A stretch of 64,000 nt of DNA. It comes from Diphasiastrum complanatum (lineage: Eukaryota; Streptophyta; Lycopodiopsida; Lycopodiales; Lycopodiaceae). A program made the translations under genes and the position numbers. Where the stretch lies: positions 28,954,361 through 29,018,360 of the forward strand of contig CM055109.1 in assembly GCA_029204225.1 (NCBI GenBank), given 5' to 3'. Positions within the stretch are counted from its first letter, which is position 1; the number at the start of each line of letters is the position of its first letter. Shown in pieces: positions 54,481 to 64,000 of the stretch. The notes beneath the pieces were generated by a model, which saw only the letters and a program-made list of their open reading frames with translations, ran no database searches and had not been told where the DNA came from.

Positions 54481-54798
54481 AAGTAATCACTTGTATGTGG
54501 TGAAAATGGTGTGGGGGGTTTGGATAGTGCAGACATAATGTTAGGAAAACAAGGGTTTTATTCTCAAAATGAGTCTTTAAGAAAGGATTATGTTGCACAT
54601 AGTATTTTCTTTTTGCATAAGGGCTCGTTGGTTGAGCCAAAAGGCAATGTAAATAAGCCTTTTGATCCTATGGTTTCTACTTTAGAACTTGTTAAATATT
54701 TGAAATATTCTGGTAATAAAGTTTATCTTTGCTTTTTGAAAGATGAAATTTATGCGGATGATTATGCAGTCCAGAGTCTAACTATTGATTAATCGCAT

Positions 54799-55560
54799 TT
54801 GCCTTTAAATGTGTCTGTAAATAATCCCTTAAGTGTTAATTCACCTGAAGGGATAACATTTAACAAACTTAGGCAAGAGTATAGCGATGTTTTTCCCAAT
54901 AAACTCCCTGAAGAAGATGAAATTTGTAAGCAGTTACAAGAACTCCCTAGGATGGGCCATATTCGGCCTAGTAAGTCCCCTTGGGGAGCACCAATCCTGA
55001 TGGCGGCACACGTTTGTGTGGTGACTTTGAAAAGTTAAATGATTTAACCATCAAGAATTGATATCCCTTACCTAAGATGGATGATCTTATGAATTATCTG
55101 AATGGAGCTAAGTATTTCTCCACGATTGATCTTAGAACATGTTACCATTAGATAAGGGTTAGGAACGAAGATGTTCCTAAGACTGGATTTTGATCCAAGT
55201 ATGGCCATTAGAAGTTTTTGGTGTTACCTTTTGGACTCACTAATGCGCCAACGATATTCTTCATCCATATTTGGGAAAGTTTGTGGTGGTGTATAGTCAA
55301 GATCCTTGAGGAGCATGAAGAGCATCTTTGTATTGTCTTGGATCTTCTAAAGGCAAGAAAAGCTCTATGCTAAAGATTTGAAATGCGAGTTCTTTCAAAC
55401 TAAACTCAAATACTTAGGCCATGTCATATACGATATAAGGTCTTGAAATCGATTATGACAAAGTCTGTAAGGTACGAGAATGGCCGAGACCTCAGACAAT
55501 TCGTGATGTGAAATTCTTTTTGGGCTTCACAGGATTTTTTCATAGATTCATTTGGACTAT
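54799..55560 (+). pseudogene. Chromovirus reverse transcriptase, disrupted
   Basis: Frames encode LRQEYSDVFPNKLPEE, then directly KQLQELPRMGHIRPSKSPWG. The usual ~30-residue IDH...PPYR stretch between them is mostly gone. Downstream follow YPLPKMDDLMNYLNGAKYFS, TIDLRTCYH, FLVLPFGLTNAPTIF and GHVIYD-type sequence, with stops. The YxDD box region near 55290 reads WWCIVKILEEHEEH, so the catalytic YVDDIL block has been deleted or altered. Confidence 0.85.
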
Positions 55561-55568
55561 TAATTGCA

Positions 55569-56290
55569 TTGCCCTTAACAAACATTCTTAAGGGGGTGAA
55601 GAAAAAATGTAGCCGCAGAAAAGGTCCATTGATAACATGGACTGATAAAATGAATGAGAGTTTTGAGACTCTCAAGCATTGTGCTTCTATGGCTCCAATT
55701 TTACACATTGTCATTCCTAACCGAACCTTTGTGGTTGATACGGATGCTAGCGACTTTGTTGTAGGAGCGGTCTTTCATCAGGATGGTAGATCAGTTGCTT
55801 TTGAAAGCAAGAAGCTGGATCTTGCTCAAACTATGTATTCTACCATGAGAAGGAGCTTTTGGCAGTCATTCACGTGTTAAAAATCTGGAGGCATTATCTT
55901 TATGGTGCCAGATTTACAGTGATGACTGATCACCAATCCCTTAGGTATATTTGTGATGCCAAGGTCCTTCGTGGCCGTAAGGCTAGATGGTCGAAACTCA
56001 TTCAGGAGTTTGTGTTCGACATTAAGTATTATAAAGGTACGTAGAACTGTGTTGCTGATGCCTTGAGTCGAATTGGAGAGATCAATCAATTATGCTTTGT
56101 TGAGATCCAATCTGATTCGTATTTTTCACTATGGGATCTTTGTCAAACCGATAGGTTTTTCGGTCGCATCTGGCTAGATGTCCTGATAGAACATTCTAGA
56201 TCTAGTGATGACCTTGGGATGCAAGATCCCAAGCAGTCCCGAAATGATAAGATACTTGAAGACTATTCCATATGGAATGGCCTGCTTTTC
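55569..56290 (+). pseudogene. Chromovirus RNase H and linker
   Basis: The frame reads FETLKHCASMAPILHI, VDTDASDFVVGAVFHQDG, then after a frameshift EKELLAVIHVLKIWRHYLYG, DHQSLRYICDAK, ARWSKLIQEFVFDIKYYKGT and, after one stop, NCVADALSRIGEI. All RNase H blocks are present. The linker LCQTDRFFGRIWLDVLIEHS is the part duplicated at 46.2 kb in inverted orientation. Confidence 0.88.
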
Positions 56291-57260
56291 TGAAAGGGAA
56301 AGGTTTGTGTGCCGAATAGGAAGCACTTGCGGGCCCAAATCCTGCAGCAGTGTCATGACAACTCTTGTGCTGGTCACCCAGGCATACAGAGGACACTTGA
56401 CCTTGTTAGGCATGCCATTTGGTTGGTGGTTGACAGGCTAACCAAGATGGCACAATTTATACCAACTAAAATAACTGTCAAGGCATCTGAACTAGCCTAG
56501 CTTTTCGTTGAGAAATTGTTCAGATATATGGCTTTCCGAATGATATTGTTAGTGATCGAAACTCCAAGTTCACTGGCAAGTTTTGGCAAGCAATTTTTGA
56601 AAAACTTGAAACAACTCTTAGTCTTAGTTCTTCGGATCACCCAAAATCTGATGGGCAAACAGAACGTGTCAACCAGACGTTGGAAGATATGTTAAGGGTA
56701 TATTTTTCTCACCGACAGTCCGATTGGAAAAAGTATCTCCCAATGGTTGAGTTCACGCACATTAGTGCCAAGCATTTTGCCACCCAGTTTTATGCTAACC
56801 GTGGTCACTCACCTTGGGATATTGAGGTCGGAACCTGAGTGTATCTTAAAATCCCTAAGGATTCAAAGGTACTTCGGACAGGAAAATGCCATAAGTTTTT
56901 TCCTCATTATAGCGGACCTTATAAGGTTGTAAAAAAAATCAACCTTGTCGCTTATCAACTAGATCTTGCGATTGAAGTTGGGGTTCATCCTGTTTTCCAT
57001 GTAAGTCGTTTAAAGGAATGGCTTAGTAGGAAGGATTCCTAAATTCCAGAAGGTGAACCAGTTGAGTTAGAGGATCTAGATGTCTACCTTTGTTCCTAAT
57101 GTACCTGAAAAAGTTGTTGACGTTCGTCGTCACCAATTGAGAAACCGACTGGTTTCTGAATTTTTTGTACATTGGAAAGCAAGTCAGATGATGAGGACGC
57201 TTGGGAGAGAGAAGACTATTTAAGACTGAACTTCCCTGGTTTGTTCCCATTAGGACGAGA
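56290..57260 (+). pseudogene. Chromovirus integrase and chromodomain, deleted core
   Basis: The zinc region retains ILQQCHDNSCAGHPGIQRTL then a truncated second half, and jumps at about 56422 to VDRLTKMAQFIPTKITVKAS, so the first catalytic Asp (usually WxxVSMDFI) is deleted. Later blocks appear in shifted frames: NDIVSDRN, SSSDHPKSDGQTERVNQTLE, FFPHYSGPYKVVKKI and VHPVFHVSRLKEW. The end carries EKVVDVRRHQLRNRLVSEFF then VHWKASQ, a chromodomain-like tail, before the polypurine tract. Confidence 0.85.
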
Positions 57261-57279
57261 CTCTTAAAGGGGGAGGGAA

Positions 57280-57805
57280 TATTATGTACCCATATGGGCA
57301 CGCAACAGGAAACTTGAGGTGACAATCTCGATTATAGGACGGAACGCTAATTTGGAGCTATAGGTCCTTTGGGTGTCATGTGTCAATGTCTTATTGGCAC
57401 GCGGTTACTCGTTGTTATGGACCTGCGTTAGTGTACACAACTGCCCTTGTTGTTGGTCATGTGTGACTCCTATGGACGGAGATGACCCCATCTGGACTAT
57501 GTATATAGAGGTGGATCTCCATGAGCTTGGCATTCATTCTCTCCTAGAGAATGAAGAGCTCTTCCACTGGTGGTAAGGTCAGGACGATAATCTAGGCCTC
57601 AAGATGTAGGTAGGTGAGGGTCGAGGGTAAGGCATGGTGGTATGGGGCACCATGGCTTACAGGAGATCCGACTGGCTTGATGGTGGTCTGTAGCTCCAGT
57701 GCACGGGGGTGAGGTGGCAGTACCTCTATGGTTGGGGCGGTAACGTAGCGTTTGTCACCTGTTTGTGCTTTAGCAAAGACCGACATGACAATGGAAATTC
57801 TAACA
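57280..57805 (+). repeat. 3' LTR of nested chromovirus
   Basis: A direct repeat of the 5' LTR. It carries roughly 22 extra bases (GGCGGTAACGTAGCGTTTGT region, about 57735-57760) absent from the 5' copy. It ends TAACA at 57805, followed by the right target-site copy. Confidence 0.9.
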
Positions 57806-58392
57806 GGAAGGCTCTCATTAGAGTCTTGAGATACATCTGAGCTAATACGGACCTATGCATCTACTATGGAGAAGTCGACAACAACAATCTCCATTGGCTT
57901 AGTGGATTTTCAGATGCGAGCTAGGGAGGAGATGTAGATAGTCATAAATCCACATTCGAATTTACATTCTTTTTCAACGACGGTCTTATCTCTTGGAACA
58001 GTCATAAGCAGACCTCTATTGCTCTTTCCTCCATAGAAGCAAAGTATATTGCTACTTAAACTATTAAAGAAACAATTTGGTTGAAAATTTATTCACACAT
58101 TAGTTTGAATCAGTACACTCAGACAATTATATTTTGTAACAATCAAAGTGCTATTGCCTTATTTGCCAATCCTAGATTTCATCTAGGAGTAAGCACATTG
58201 AGATTTGATATCACTATATCACTATGTCATCAGTAAGGTTTTTGACAGAGAGGTAAGCTTGACGTACTATCGAAACGTAGGATATGACAACAAATGTGTT
58301 TACCAAAGCACTGAGCATTGATGCACACAATAGATTTTGTGCATCGCTTAGCCTGAAGATCAAAGCATTTATGGATCCAAATTAAGGAGGGT
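57806..58392 (+). pseudogene. Ty1/copia RNase H, right of nested insertion
   Basis: The frame resumes with KALIRVLRYI, then NNNLHWLSGFSDAS, GDVDSHKSTFEFTFFF, SWNSHKQTSIALSSIEAKYI and FCNNQSAIALFANPRFHLG, the copia RNase H blocks with several stops. SDADW reads SDAS. After the frame, AAGGAGGG (58384-58391) is the polypurine tract, directly followed by TGTTGGATTT, the LTR start. Confidence 0.88.
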
Positions 58393-59830
58393 TGTTGGAT
58401 TTATTCCTCTATTCTCCTAAATGTCACATTAATCTAGTTCCATTCACATTGTTGCAGTTTTGCACGCATTATCACACAGTTTACATAAATGCTCTATTGT
58501 TGGAGACAGACATCAGAGTGGCAATCGAACTATTGAGAGAGGCCGACTCTATCGACTATCGTCGACTGTCGAGATGATTGTCTCAAGTCTATCGACTATC
58601 GGTAGCATCACGATTGACTCCAAACAATCGAAACCTTCATGCTGACACCACTCGCCCACTTCAGTATTGCGCAACTACTGTGACAATGACAACAACCACG
58701 ATCTATCTCAAACAGCTCCACGCCATTTTTGTACATGTATCTGCACATGTGTAGATTGATAAAGAGATAAGAATGATAACTATAATCATTTAGAGACACA
58801 TACGCTACATAGCCACAATGCCAAATAGGGTAGATAATATGGATGTTATTGTTGGATTTCTATCCTCTTCATCCCTATTTCTCTACTAATCTAGATCCAT
58901 TTATGAGCTGCTGTAAATACTTGTACAGTCGCATACTCTGCAGAAATACACTTGTTTTATGACAGTCTGTAGAAATACAAAAGAATTGATGACAATGTTG
59001 CTTCGATTATTCGGACATCTTCGACTATTTGGTTATCCTTGATTATTTAGCCATCTTCGATTGTTCGGCCATCCTCAATAGTTCGACCTCTCGGACCATC
59101 TGACCATATTATTCGGCCATCCTCGAACAATCAGTCGTAATCCGCCGACTATTGGTGGATCAACAAGTACATTGAATCACGACCGGACAAAATCTCTAAC
59201 AGAATTAAATATTGTCCGAAGGTGATTGCAACAGCATGTAGGGCCTTAACCCTAATTGTAAAGTACATATAAAGCATTCTTTTAATTAGTTAGCCATGTG
59301 TATATATCCAGCAACTTATCAGTTGCTCGATTAGACGAGACAAAAAGAGTTCGTTTAGTTCAATAATCTATCTATTCGATCAATCGAACATCCAGAGCGC
59401 AATTGTTTTGTTCTTACTCTTTGTTATTACAGAGTATTATTTTAGAAAGAACGCGACTCTGACTTTATTCAAATTGTATCTATTTGTGATTAAATAATTA
59501 ATATTTCAATAATCTAGGTCATGTATATTGTGATTGAATTCTCATTTTATTCATGTTTAGATTCTTTCTTGCTTGCAGATAAACTTATTCGTAGATTGAA
59601 TTGTCTTGTATGTCTAATAATCTGAGTCGATTGTGAGGCTCTAATCTTCGCATCTAATACTCTTCTGCAGAGCTGAATCTAAAACCAATATAATTCGTGG
59701 ATTGCTATGCAATCAATTGTATCAATCTAGTGACTTCGAAACTGTGATCAAGTAGGGAAAACTTTGAACTATCGAAGTTGGTCTGAATCTGATAGACGTA
59801 GTTGCCTACACCTAGGATCCTTCGCTCACT
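58393..59830 (+). mobile_element. Copia 3' LTR region, start duplicated
   Basis: TGTTGGATTTATTCCTCTATT at 58393 and TGTTGGATTTCTATCCTCTT at 58850 are related starts about 457 bases apart, and both are followed by TAATCTAG(T/A)(T/A)CCATT. A short decayed tandem repeat (about 19-bp period, CGATTGTTCGGCCATCCT type) fills 59000-59150. TATATATCC near 59302 may be the promoter. This suggests two LTRs of the copia family in tandem, the first perhaps truncated. Confidence 0.5.
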
Positions 59831-59884
59831 TCTCTCTGTCATGACTCACACACATAGCAACTAGACGAGCGACAAATCCCAATA

Positions 59885-60480
59885 GTTATGTATGCGGAGA
59901 ACGATATAGGATTGCTGAATGTCCAAACAAAGGAGATTATATACCCTTCTGTCGTGAGTGTGGATATGGACATTGTTACAAAAATCATTTACTGAGAGCT
60001 AGCACAAGCGCACCATTGAAGTACATTGTGGTTCAATCAATAGGCACGAATACACATCCACACCAAGTTACACCAAGAAAATCTCCAAGTCCTAATTTTT
60101 CAGTATTGGCAGTTAGGCGAGCACAAATTGAAAAGAGGGGGCTTCATTTTCACGAAATTCTGTACTAGTGCCAACTAATTAACCTTCAACATCAAGAGGA
60201 GCATAATTACCTTTTCCTAATGTGAAGGAAGAGCAAAAGCCATATCAGAATATCATGCATTGGATACAAAAAACACAAGCTAGGGAAGCTGCTCAAGCTG
60301 CACAACCACCAACAACACCTCAAAATACTTGACGAAGAAGAGATCAATAAGCGATCGCACTACAAGATTCACCACACAGATCAGATGTGAACATGTGACT
60401 ACAGCATCAGGAAGAACAATTTCATATGACTGAACCCGAAGCTCCAAGGATAGAATTGTTGATGAGCTGAGTTAGAGCAG
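59885..60480 (+). pseudogene. Gag relic with double zinc knuckle
   Basis: The frame reads YVCGERYRIAECPNKGDYIP then FCRECGYGHCYKNH and, after a variable spacer, EEQKPYQNIMHWIQKTQARE. It matches the double-knuckle Gag at 51.2-51.5 kb on the other strand, but the last Cys of the second knuckle is His and the first Cys of knuckle 1 is Tyr. Several stops follow. Confidence 0.65.
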
Positions 60481-60804
60481 TGAAGGGTGGAATTGCATTG
60501 GAGAAATCTAGGAGATGCGGAAAACTTGCAATGAGGCGTCGTGAAACTGTTAATTGGCAGAAATTGAGAGAGGGAAACCAACCACAGGAGAGAGCCAAGC
60601 ATGGTGCCGCGTTATGCCATAAACATGGTGAAATAGTTCATGTCTAATAGTTCAACTTTTTGGAAGTTCGAACTAACCAAGCTCAAGGGACGCTAGGAGG
60701 GGGCCTCTCAAGGTGAAAATCGACAAGGGCATTGTCAGATTCGGTGGTTGCGGTTGCTTCACATGTTTTTGCAAGGGGATGGAATAATTATCATTGGTTT
60801 GGAG

Positions 60805-61165
60805 TTAGGCCACACGGGTGTCTAGAAAAGGCATGACAATGTCATGAGCAACCTTGTGGGAGCTCAAGACTACTCTTAGGGCTGCAAGGGTGGCTTTAGA
60901 GACCTGCACATTGTGTGCTATGCCTTGGTACTTCACATAAAATTTGGCTTTTGCCTCATTCCAAGTACCAAAGGCATCAACTATGAAATCCAAATTTATT
61001 TTGTTGCTAAAAAGTTGTGCATTGCCTTGAGCAGAGGCTCAACAAGTTGGAGTCATTTAGCCACTTGTTCAATGCTAGCAAGAGCCAGGAGATCATGCTC
61101 GAGAGGAACAATCCTTTGAACTAAAGATCGGTTTGATATGGAGGTTTCAGAAGTAGTGGAAGACA
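60805..61165 (-). pseudogene. Unassigned broken ORF after LTR
   Basis: Minus-strand frames joined across stops read MSSTTSETSISNRSLVQRIV, LALASIEQVAKWLQL, then FGTWNEAKAKFYVKYQGIAH. It starts about 100 bases after the 61.27-kb LTR in the same orientation, which is where Gag should be. I do not recognise a Gag core, so the assignment is positional only. Confidence 0.35.
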
Positions 61166-61266
61166 TGATTGCAAGTATTACATAAATACAAGGGTGTATA
61201 TAGAAGGCTAGTTGAAAGCTACCTGAGAACCACCTATGGTTGAACACATCGCCATAGATGCTAATC

Positions 61267-62769
61267 TGATGGGACAAGGGAGTATGGAGAACGCGAGCAG
61301 AGAAGAGAGCAGGAATAAATGTGGAATAGCTCTCCCGCTACAATGGGCTGCTAGATGCAAAAACAGTCTAATGGAATGTTTATGCTAAGTATAATCACAG
61401 CTTAAAGTTCTATTGCCCAACAGGATCTTATAAATTAGTTCATACTCACAAAAATAAAATGAGTACAGTCCACCGAAGATATTAGAAATGGTTTGTGTGT
61501 GGTATTACTGAAAATGAATTTAGTCATAAGTTTAGTTCTGAAATAGATTGAAAGAGCAGTGTGATATTGCAAGTTCCTCATGCGTCAAAGACAGCCACCG
61601 TCTGATCAGAAACTGAGGAGCCGTAGATGTTCGTGTTCTGATCAGAGTGAGTGAACAAATGTTATCAAACAACAAGGAAGTGCATTCAAATCACAACAAG
61701 CATTCATCTACGTTATACACAGATAGAAAAACATGTTGTTGCTATATCACACTGAAGCACAACAAAATAGCAGTTACAATCAGAATGATGACGTAACTAG
61801 GAGGCTCAAAATCATTCATCTCCTGGACGGAGCATCACGTAGAGTGTGTTTGGATGATCCATTTATGGTATTCATTCATGTATTAATTACATTAAATATT
61901 TGACACCTAATTAGGTAAGTCATTGTACTTGGAAGTATTTGGCTTGTGTGACAACTATACATGATCAACAAATCAGGGAATGTTGACACAGACGAGAGCA
62001 TCACAAATTCTCTCACTTTTCATTTTACGTGAAGTGGCTTTCTCTCACTTTGCAAATTCTGGGAAGCGCCTGGAACGTTCCTCGTTGAAAATAGACGACT
62101 GTCGAGATTTTTTTTTCTCTTTAAAATAGTTTAACTTCTTCGAAATAGTACCAATATGAGACATGTTAACAATAATACAAATAGAACAAACTTAATCTCT
62201 CGATTTATTTGAGCTATGCTTTGATACCAATCTGATGGGGCAATGGAATATGGAGAACATGAGCGGATAAGAGAGCAGGAATATTTGCGGAATAGCTCTC
62301 CCGCTACAATGGGCTGCTAGATGCAAAAACAGTCTAATGGAATGTTTATGCTAAGTATAATCACAGCTTAAGAGTTGCCCAACAAGATCTTATAAATTAG
62401 TTCATACTCACAAAAACAAATGAGTACAGTCCACCGAAGATATTAAAAATGGTTTGTGTGTGGTATTACTAAAAATGGATTTAGTTAGAAGTTTAGTTTT
62501 GAAATAGATTGAAAGAGCAATGTGATAGAGCAAGTTTCTCAGGCGTCAAAGACAACCATCGTCTGATCAGAAACTGAGGAGTCGTAGACGTCCGTGTTTT
62601 GATGAGAGTGAGTGAACAAATGTTATCAAACAGCAATGAAGTGCATTCAAATTACAACAAGCATTCATCTACGTTATACACAGACAGAAAAGCATGATGT
62701 TGCTATATTACACTGAAGCACAACAAAATAGCAACTACAACCAGAATGATGACGTAACTGGGAGGCTCG
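61267..62769 (-). mobile_element. Paired LTRs with 424-bp internal region
   Basis: Direct repeats of 542 bp (61267-61808) and 537 bp (62233-62769) share nearly all their sequence, for example AATAGCTCTCCCGCTACAAT and TTCATCTACGTTATACACAG. On the minus strand they start TGAGCCTCC and end CATCA. A primer site TGGTATCAAAGC (complement at 62218-62229) lies 3 bases inside the right LTR, one change from the initiator-Met complement. The internal region has no coding frame. No matching 5-bp target duplication was found. The left LTR is also followed by a decayed primer-like site, so this may be part of a tandem array. Confidence 0.8.
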
Positions 62770-62779
62770 AAAGGAAAAA

Positions 62780-62905
62780 GTTGAAAGCAAGTGTCGCATT
62801 TTTCAAAAAAGTGCGAAAAAGTCGACACTGTCGCAAAAAGCCGACACTGTAAAAAATAGTTGAACTAGTGAACTATGCTTAAGTGTTGCATTTCGGGAAA
62901 AGCTG
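62780..62905 (+). repeat. Decayed short tandem repeat (GTCGACACTGT)
   Basis: Variants of GTCGACACTGTCGCAAAAAG, GCCGACACTGTAAAAA and GCTGACACTGTTAAAA occur three to four times, with stretches of AAAAGTGCGAAAAAG between them. A local duplication of unknown role just outside the right LTR. Confidence 0.6.
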
Positions 62906-63059
62906 ACACTGTTAAAAACATAGTTCATTTCTATAGATTGTTGCGACACTTAGTGTATTTCTGTAGAGTTGTTCTAAATGCTAATTTGTGGAAGTTCTTG
63001 AAGATGGCCAAGTCTTCAATGATTTTCAAATTATTGAACTTAACATCTGAACTTGAAAT

Positions 63060-63460
63060 ATGATAGGATTGGTTACCCTTTGCTGGAGATTAGCCAAAAG
63101 CCTGTTGTAGATGTTTTTCAAATAATTTGGCTGTCTAAACTGTGATTCTTGCAGGTATTAGATGAGTAGACGTGGAACCAAAGTTGGTTTCACCTAACCC
63201 TAGATCAACGATGAATAAACGTGCAGGAAAAATCTTGAAATAGAAATTAGTCATTCACCAAGAAGACAATGGTGGACTTAATTTCCAACACAAGTGACCA
63301 AAGACAACCATCTAGGTCAAAGGAGCAAGAGGACACCACATCACTAGAAAACACGATTATGATGATTGGGGTCCGGTGACAAGAGAGGTGAAGACTTTGA
63401 CTTCTCTTTTTTCCCCCAACTTTGTGCATGTAAAAATCACTTACAAGCATGATAAATGTT
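63060..63460. other. Intergenic, nothing recognised
   Basis: About 400 bp with no recognised motif or frame. Confidence 0.4.
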
Positions 63461-63466
63461 TTGCAG

Positions 63467-63532
63467 ACTAACAAGGGTCCATGTGCCACTAACGAGGGTC
63501 CATGTGCCACTAACGAGGGTCCATGTGCCATA
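63467..63532 (+). repeat. 22-bp minisatellite, three units
   Basis: Three units of (A/C)TAACGAGGGTCCATGTGCC-type sequence, the first with AACAAGGG. They are nearly identical, so the array is recent. Open frames on both strands simply repeat with it. Confidence 0.93.
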
Positions 63533-64000
63533 TACGCTATCACACGACATATTCATGTGGCATAAGTTTGGCTTGGCAACAAGGATACGAGGGAAAATGA
63601 GGAGAGAGATACAAGGGAAGTACAAGTCTCTTTCATGTATTTTCAACTAAGTCATAGACCTGGTTATTTACTCGGGAACCTACTATAGTTGAAGAAGTTG
63701 TAGAAATACACACAAGTTCAAGCCAAGTTCATGACACTATTGCAAGTCAACCAAATAAGTCAAACGACAGTCGACACCTCCCTTCGACAATCGACAATCC
63801 TTCGATAGTTGATTGTCCCTCGACTTGACAGTTGAACTATTGACTATTCACTATCATGAAGATGTTTGAACCTAATGGCAAGGTAACGTCTCAAACTACC
63901 GTTACTACTATCAAGACTCCACTCTTGCTTTACTAAATGATCAACCCAAAAGACTGACGTGTAATAGATTAACTGCATCGTGTACATATACAGAGCTAGA
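63533..64000. other. Window end, TCGAC-rich stretch
   Basis: No gene. At 63765-63850 TCGACA/TTCGA words repeat (CGACAATCGACAATCCTTCGA), resembling the TCGACTATCG words in the copia LTR region at 58550-58610, so it may be the start of a related LTR. Confidence 0.35.

Larger units (their letters stand above)
53541..57810 (+). mobile_element. Nested Ty3/gypsy chromovirus with two LTRs
   Basis: The element spans 53546-57805 between GGAAT (53541-53545) and GGAAG (57806-57810), a 5-bp target duplication with one mismatch. The 5' LTR is 53546-54048 (TGTTAG...TAGCA) and the 3' LTR about 57280-57805 (ends TAACA). A primer-site-like TGGTACTAGA lies at 54051 and the polypurine tract AAAGGGGGAGGG at about 57266-57277. 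Internal coding sequence is a broken Gag scrap, protease, RT, RNase H, partial integrase and chromodomain, all on the + strand. It sits inside a copia element. Confidence 0.9.

Noticed and set aside
59000-59150. Short spaced repeats considered as a CRISPR-like array.
   Set aside because: Units are about 19 bp, degenerate, have no unique spacers, and the context is a plant LTR.

Overview
The window reads as nuclear DNA of a land plant with a large, transposon-filled genome. Evidence: AT-rich sequence with almost no intact reading frames, Ty1/copia and Ty3/gypsy chromovirus relics whose primer-binding sites match the plant initiator-Met tRNA (TGGTATCAGAGC type), a hAT-like MITE, LINEs, and one recognisable spliced host gene. 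A Penelope-like reverse-transcriptase relic and the very long introns fit a fern, lycophyte, bryophyte or gymnosperm better than a compact angiosperm. That placement is inference; the sequence does not name the species.

Host gene: the 3' part of a ZW10 homologue lies on the + strand in five exons (8509-8586, 9079-9237, 17866-18031, 23220-23302, 24129-24206). Reading phases join exactly, and the protein ends in the family's conserved C-terminus. Its introns of about 8.6 kb and 5.2 kb are stuffed with transposons. Earlier exons were not found and probably lie left of the window.

Layout. 1-4778: head-to-tail LINE pieces sharing a structured 3' end followed by a pyrimidine microsatellite. 4781-7210: one copy of an old retroelement-like family ('family R'). 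7474-7859: a complete 376-bp terminal-repeat retrotransposon in miniature (TRIM) whose two 144-bp LTRs each carry a tRNA-like cloverleaf with Pol III A and B boxes. 8.5-24.2 kb: ZW10 exons and introns. The first long intron holds a minus-strand Ty3/gypsy element with Gag, protease and chromodomain but no recognisable RT, RNase H or integrase; its left LTR is split by a hAT-like MITE. The second long intron holds more LINE pieces. 24.2-34.2 kb: sparse intergenic DNA with minus-strand copia and gypsy scraps. 34.2-37.05 kb: a plus-strand copia element with a large in-frame deletion. 37.7-39.5 kb: a gypsy RNase H-integrase relic. 40.4-41.1 kb: the Penelope-like RT relic. 42.4-45.6 kb: the second, inverted copy of family R. 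46.1-53.5 kb: gypsy scraps, an unassigned 211-codon ORF and tandem repeats. 53.5-57.8 kb: a two-LTR chromovirus nested in a copia element whose halves lie on either side. 58.4-64 kb: copia LTRs, a gag relic, another LTR pair and short tandem repeats.

Apart from ZW10 and perhaps the 211-codon ORF, nothing here looks like a working host gene. The two observations I rate most worth following are the tRNA-bearing TRIM and the covarying 3' hairpin of the LINE family. All similarity statements come from reading and hand alignment; no database search was possible.
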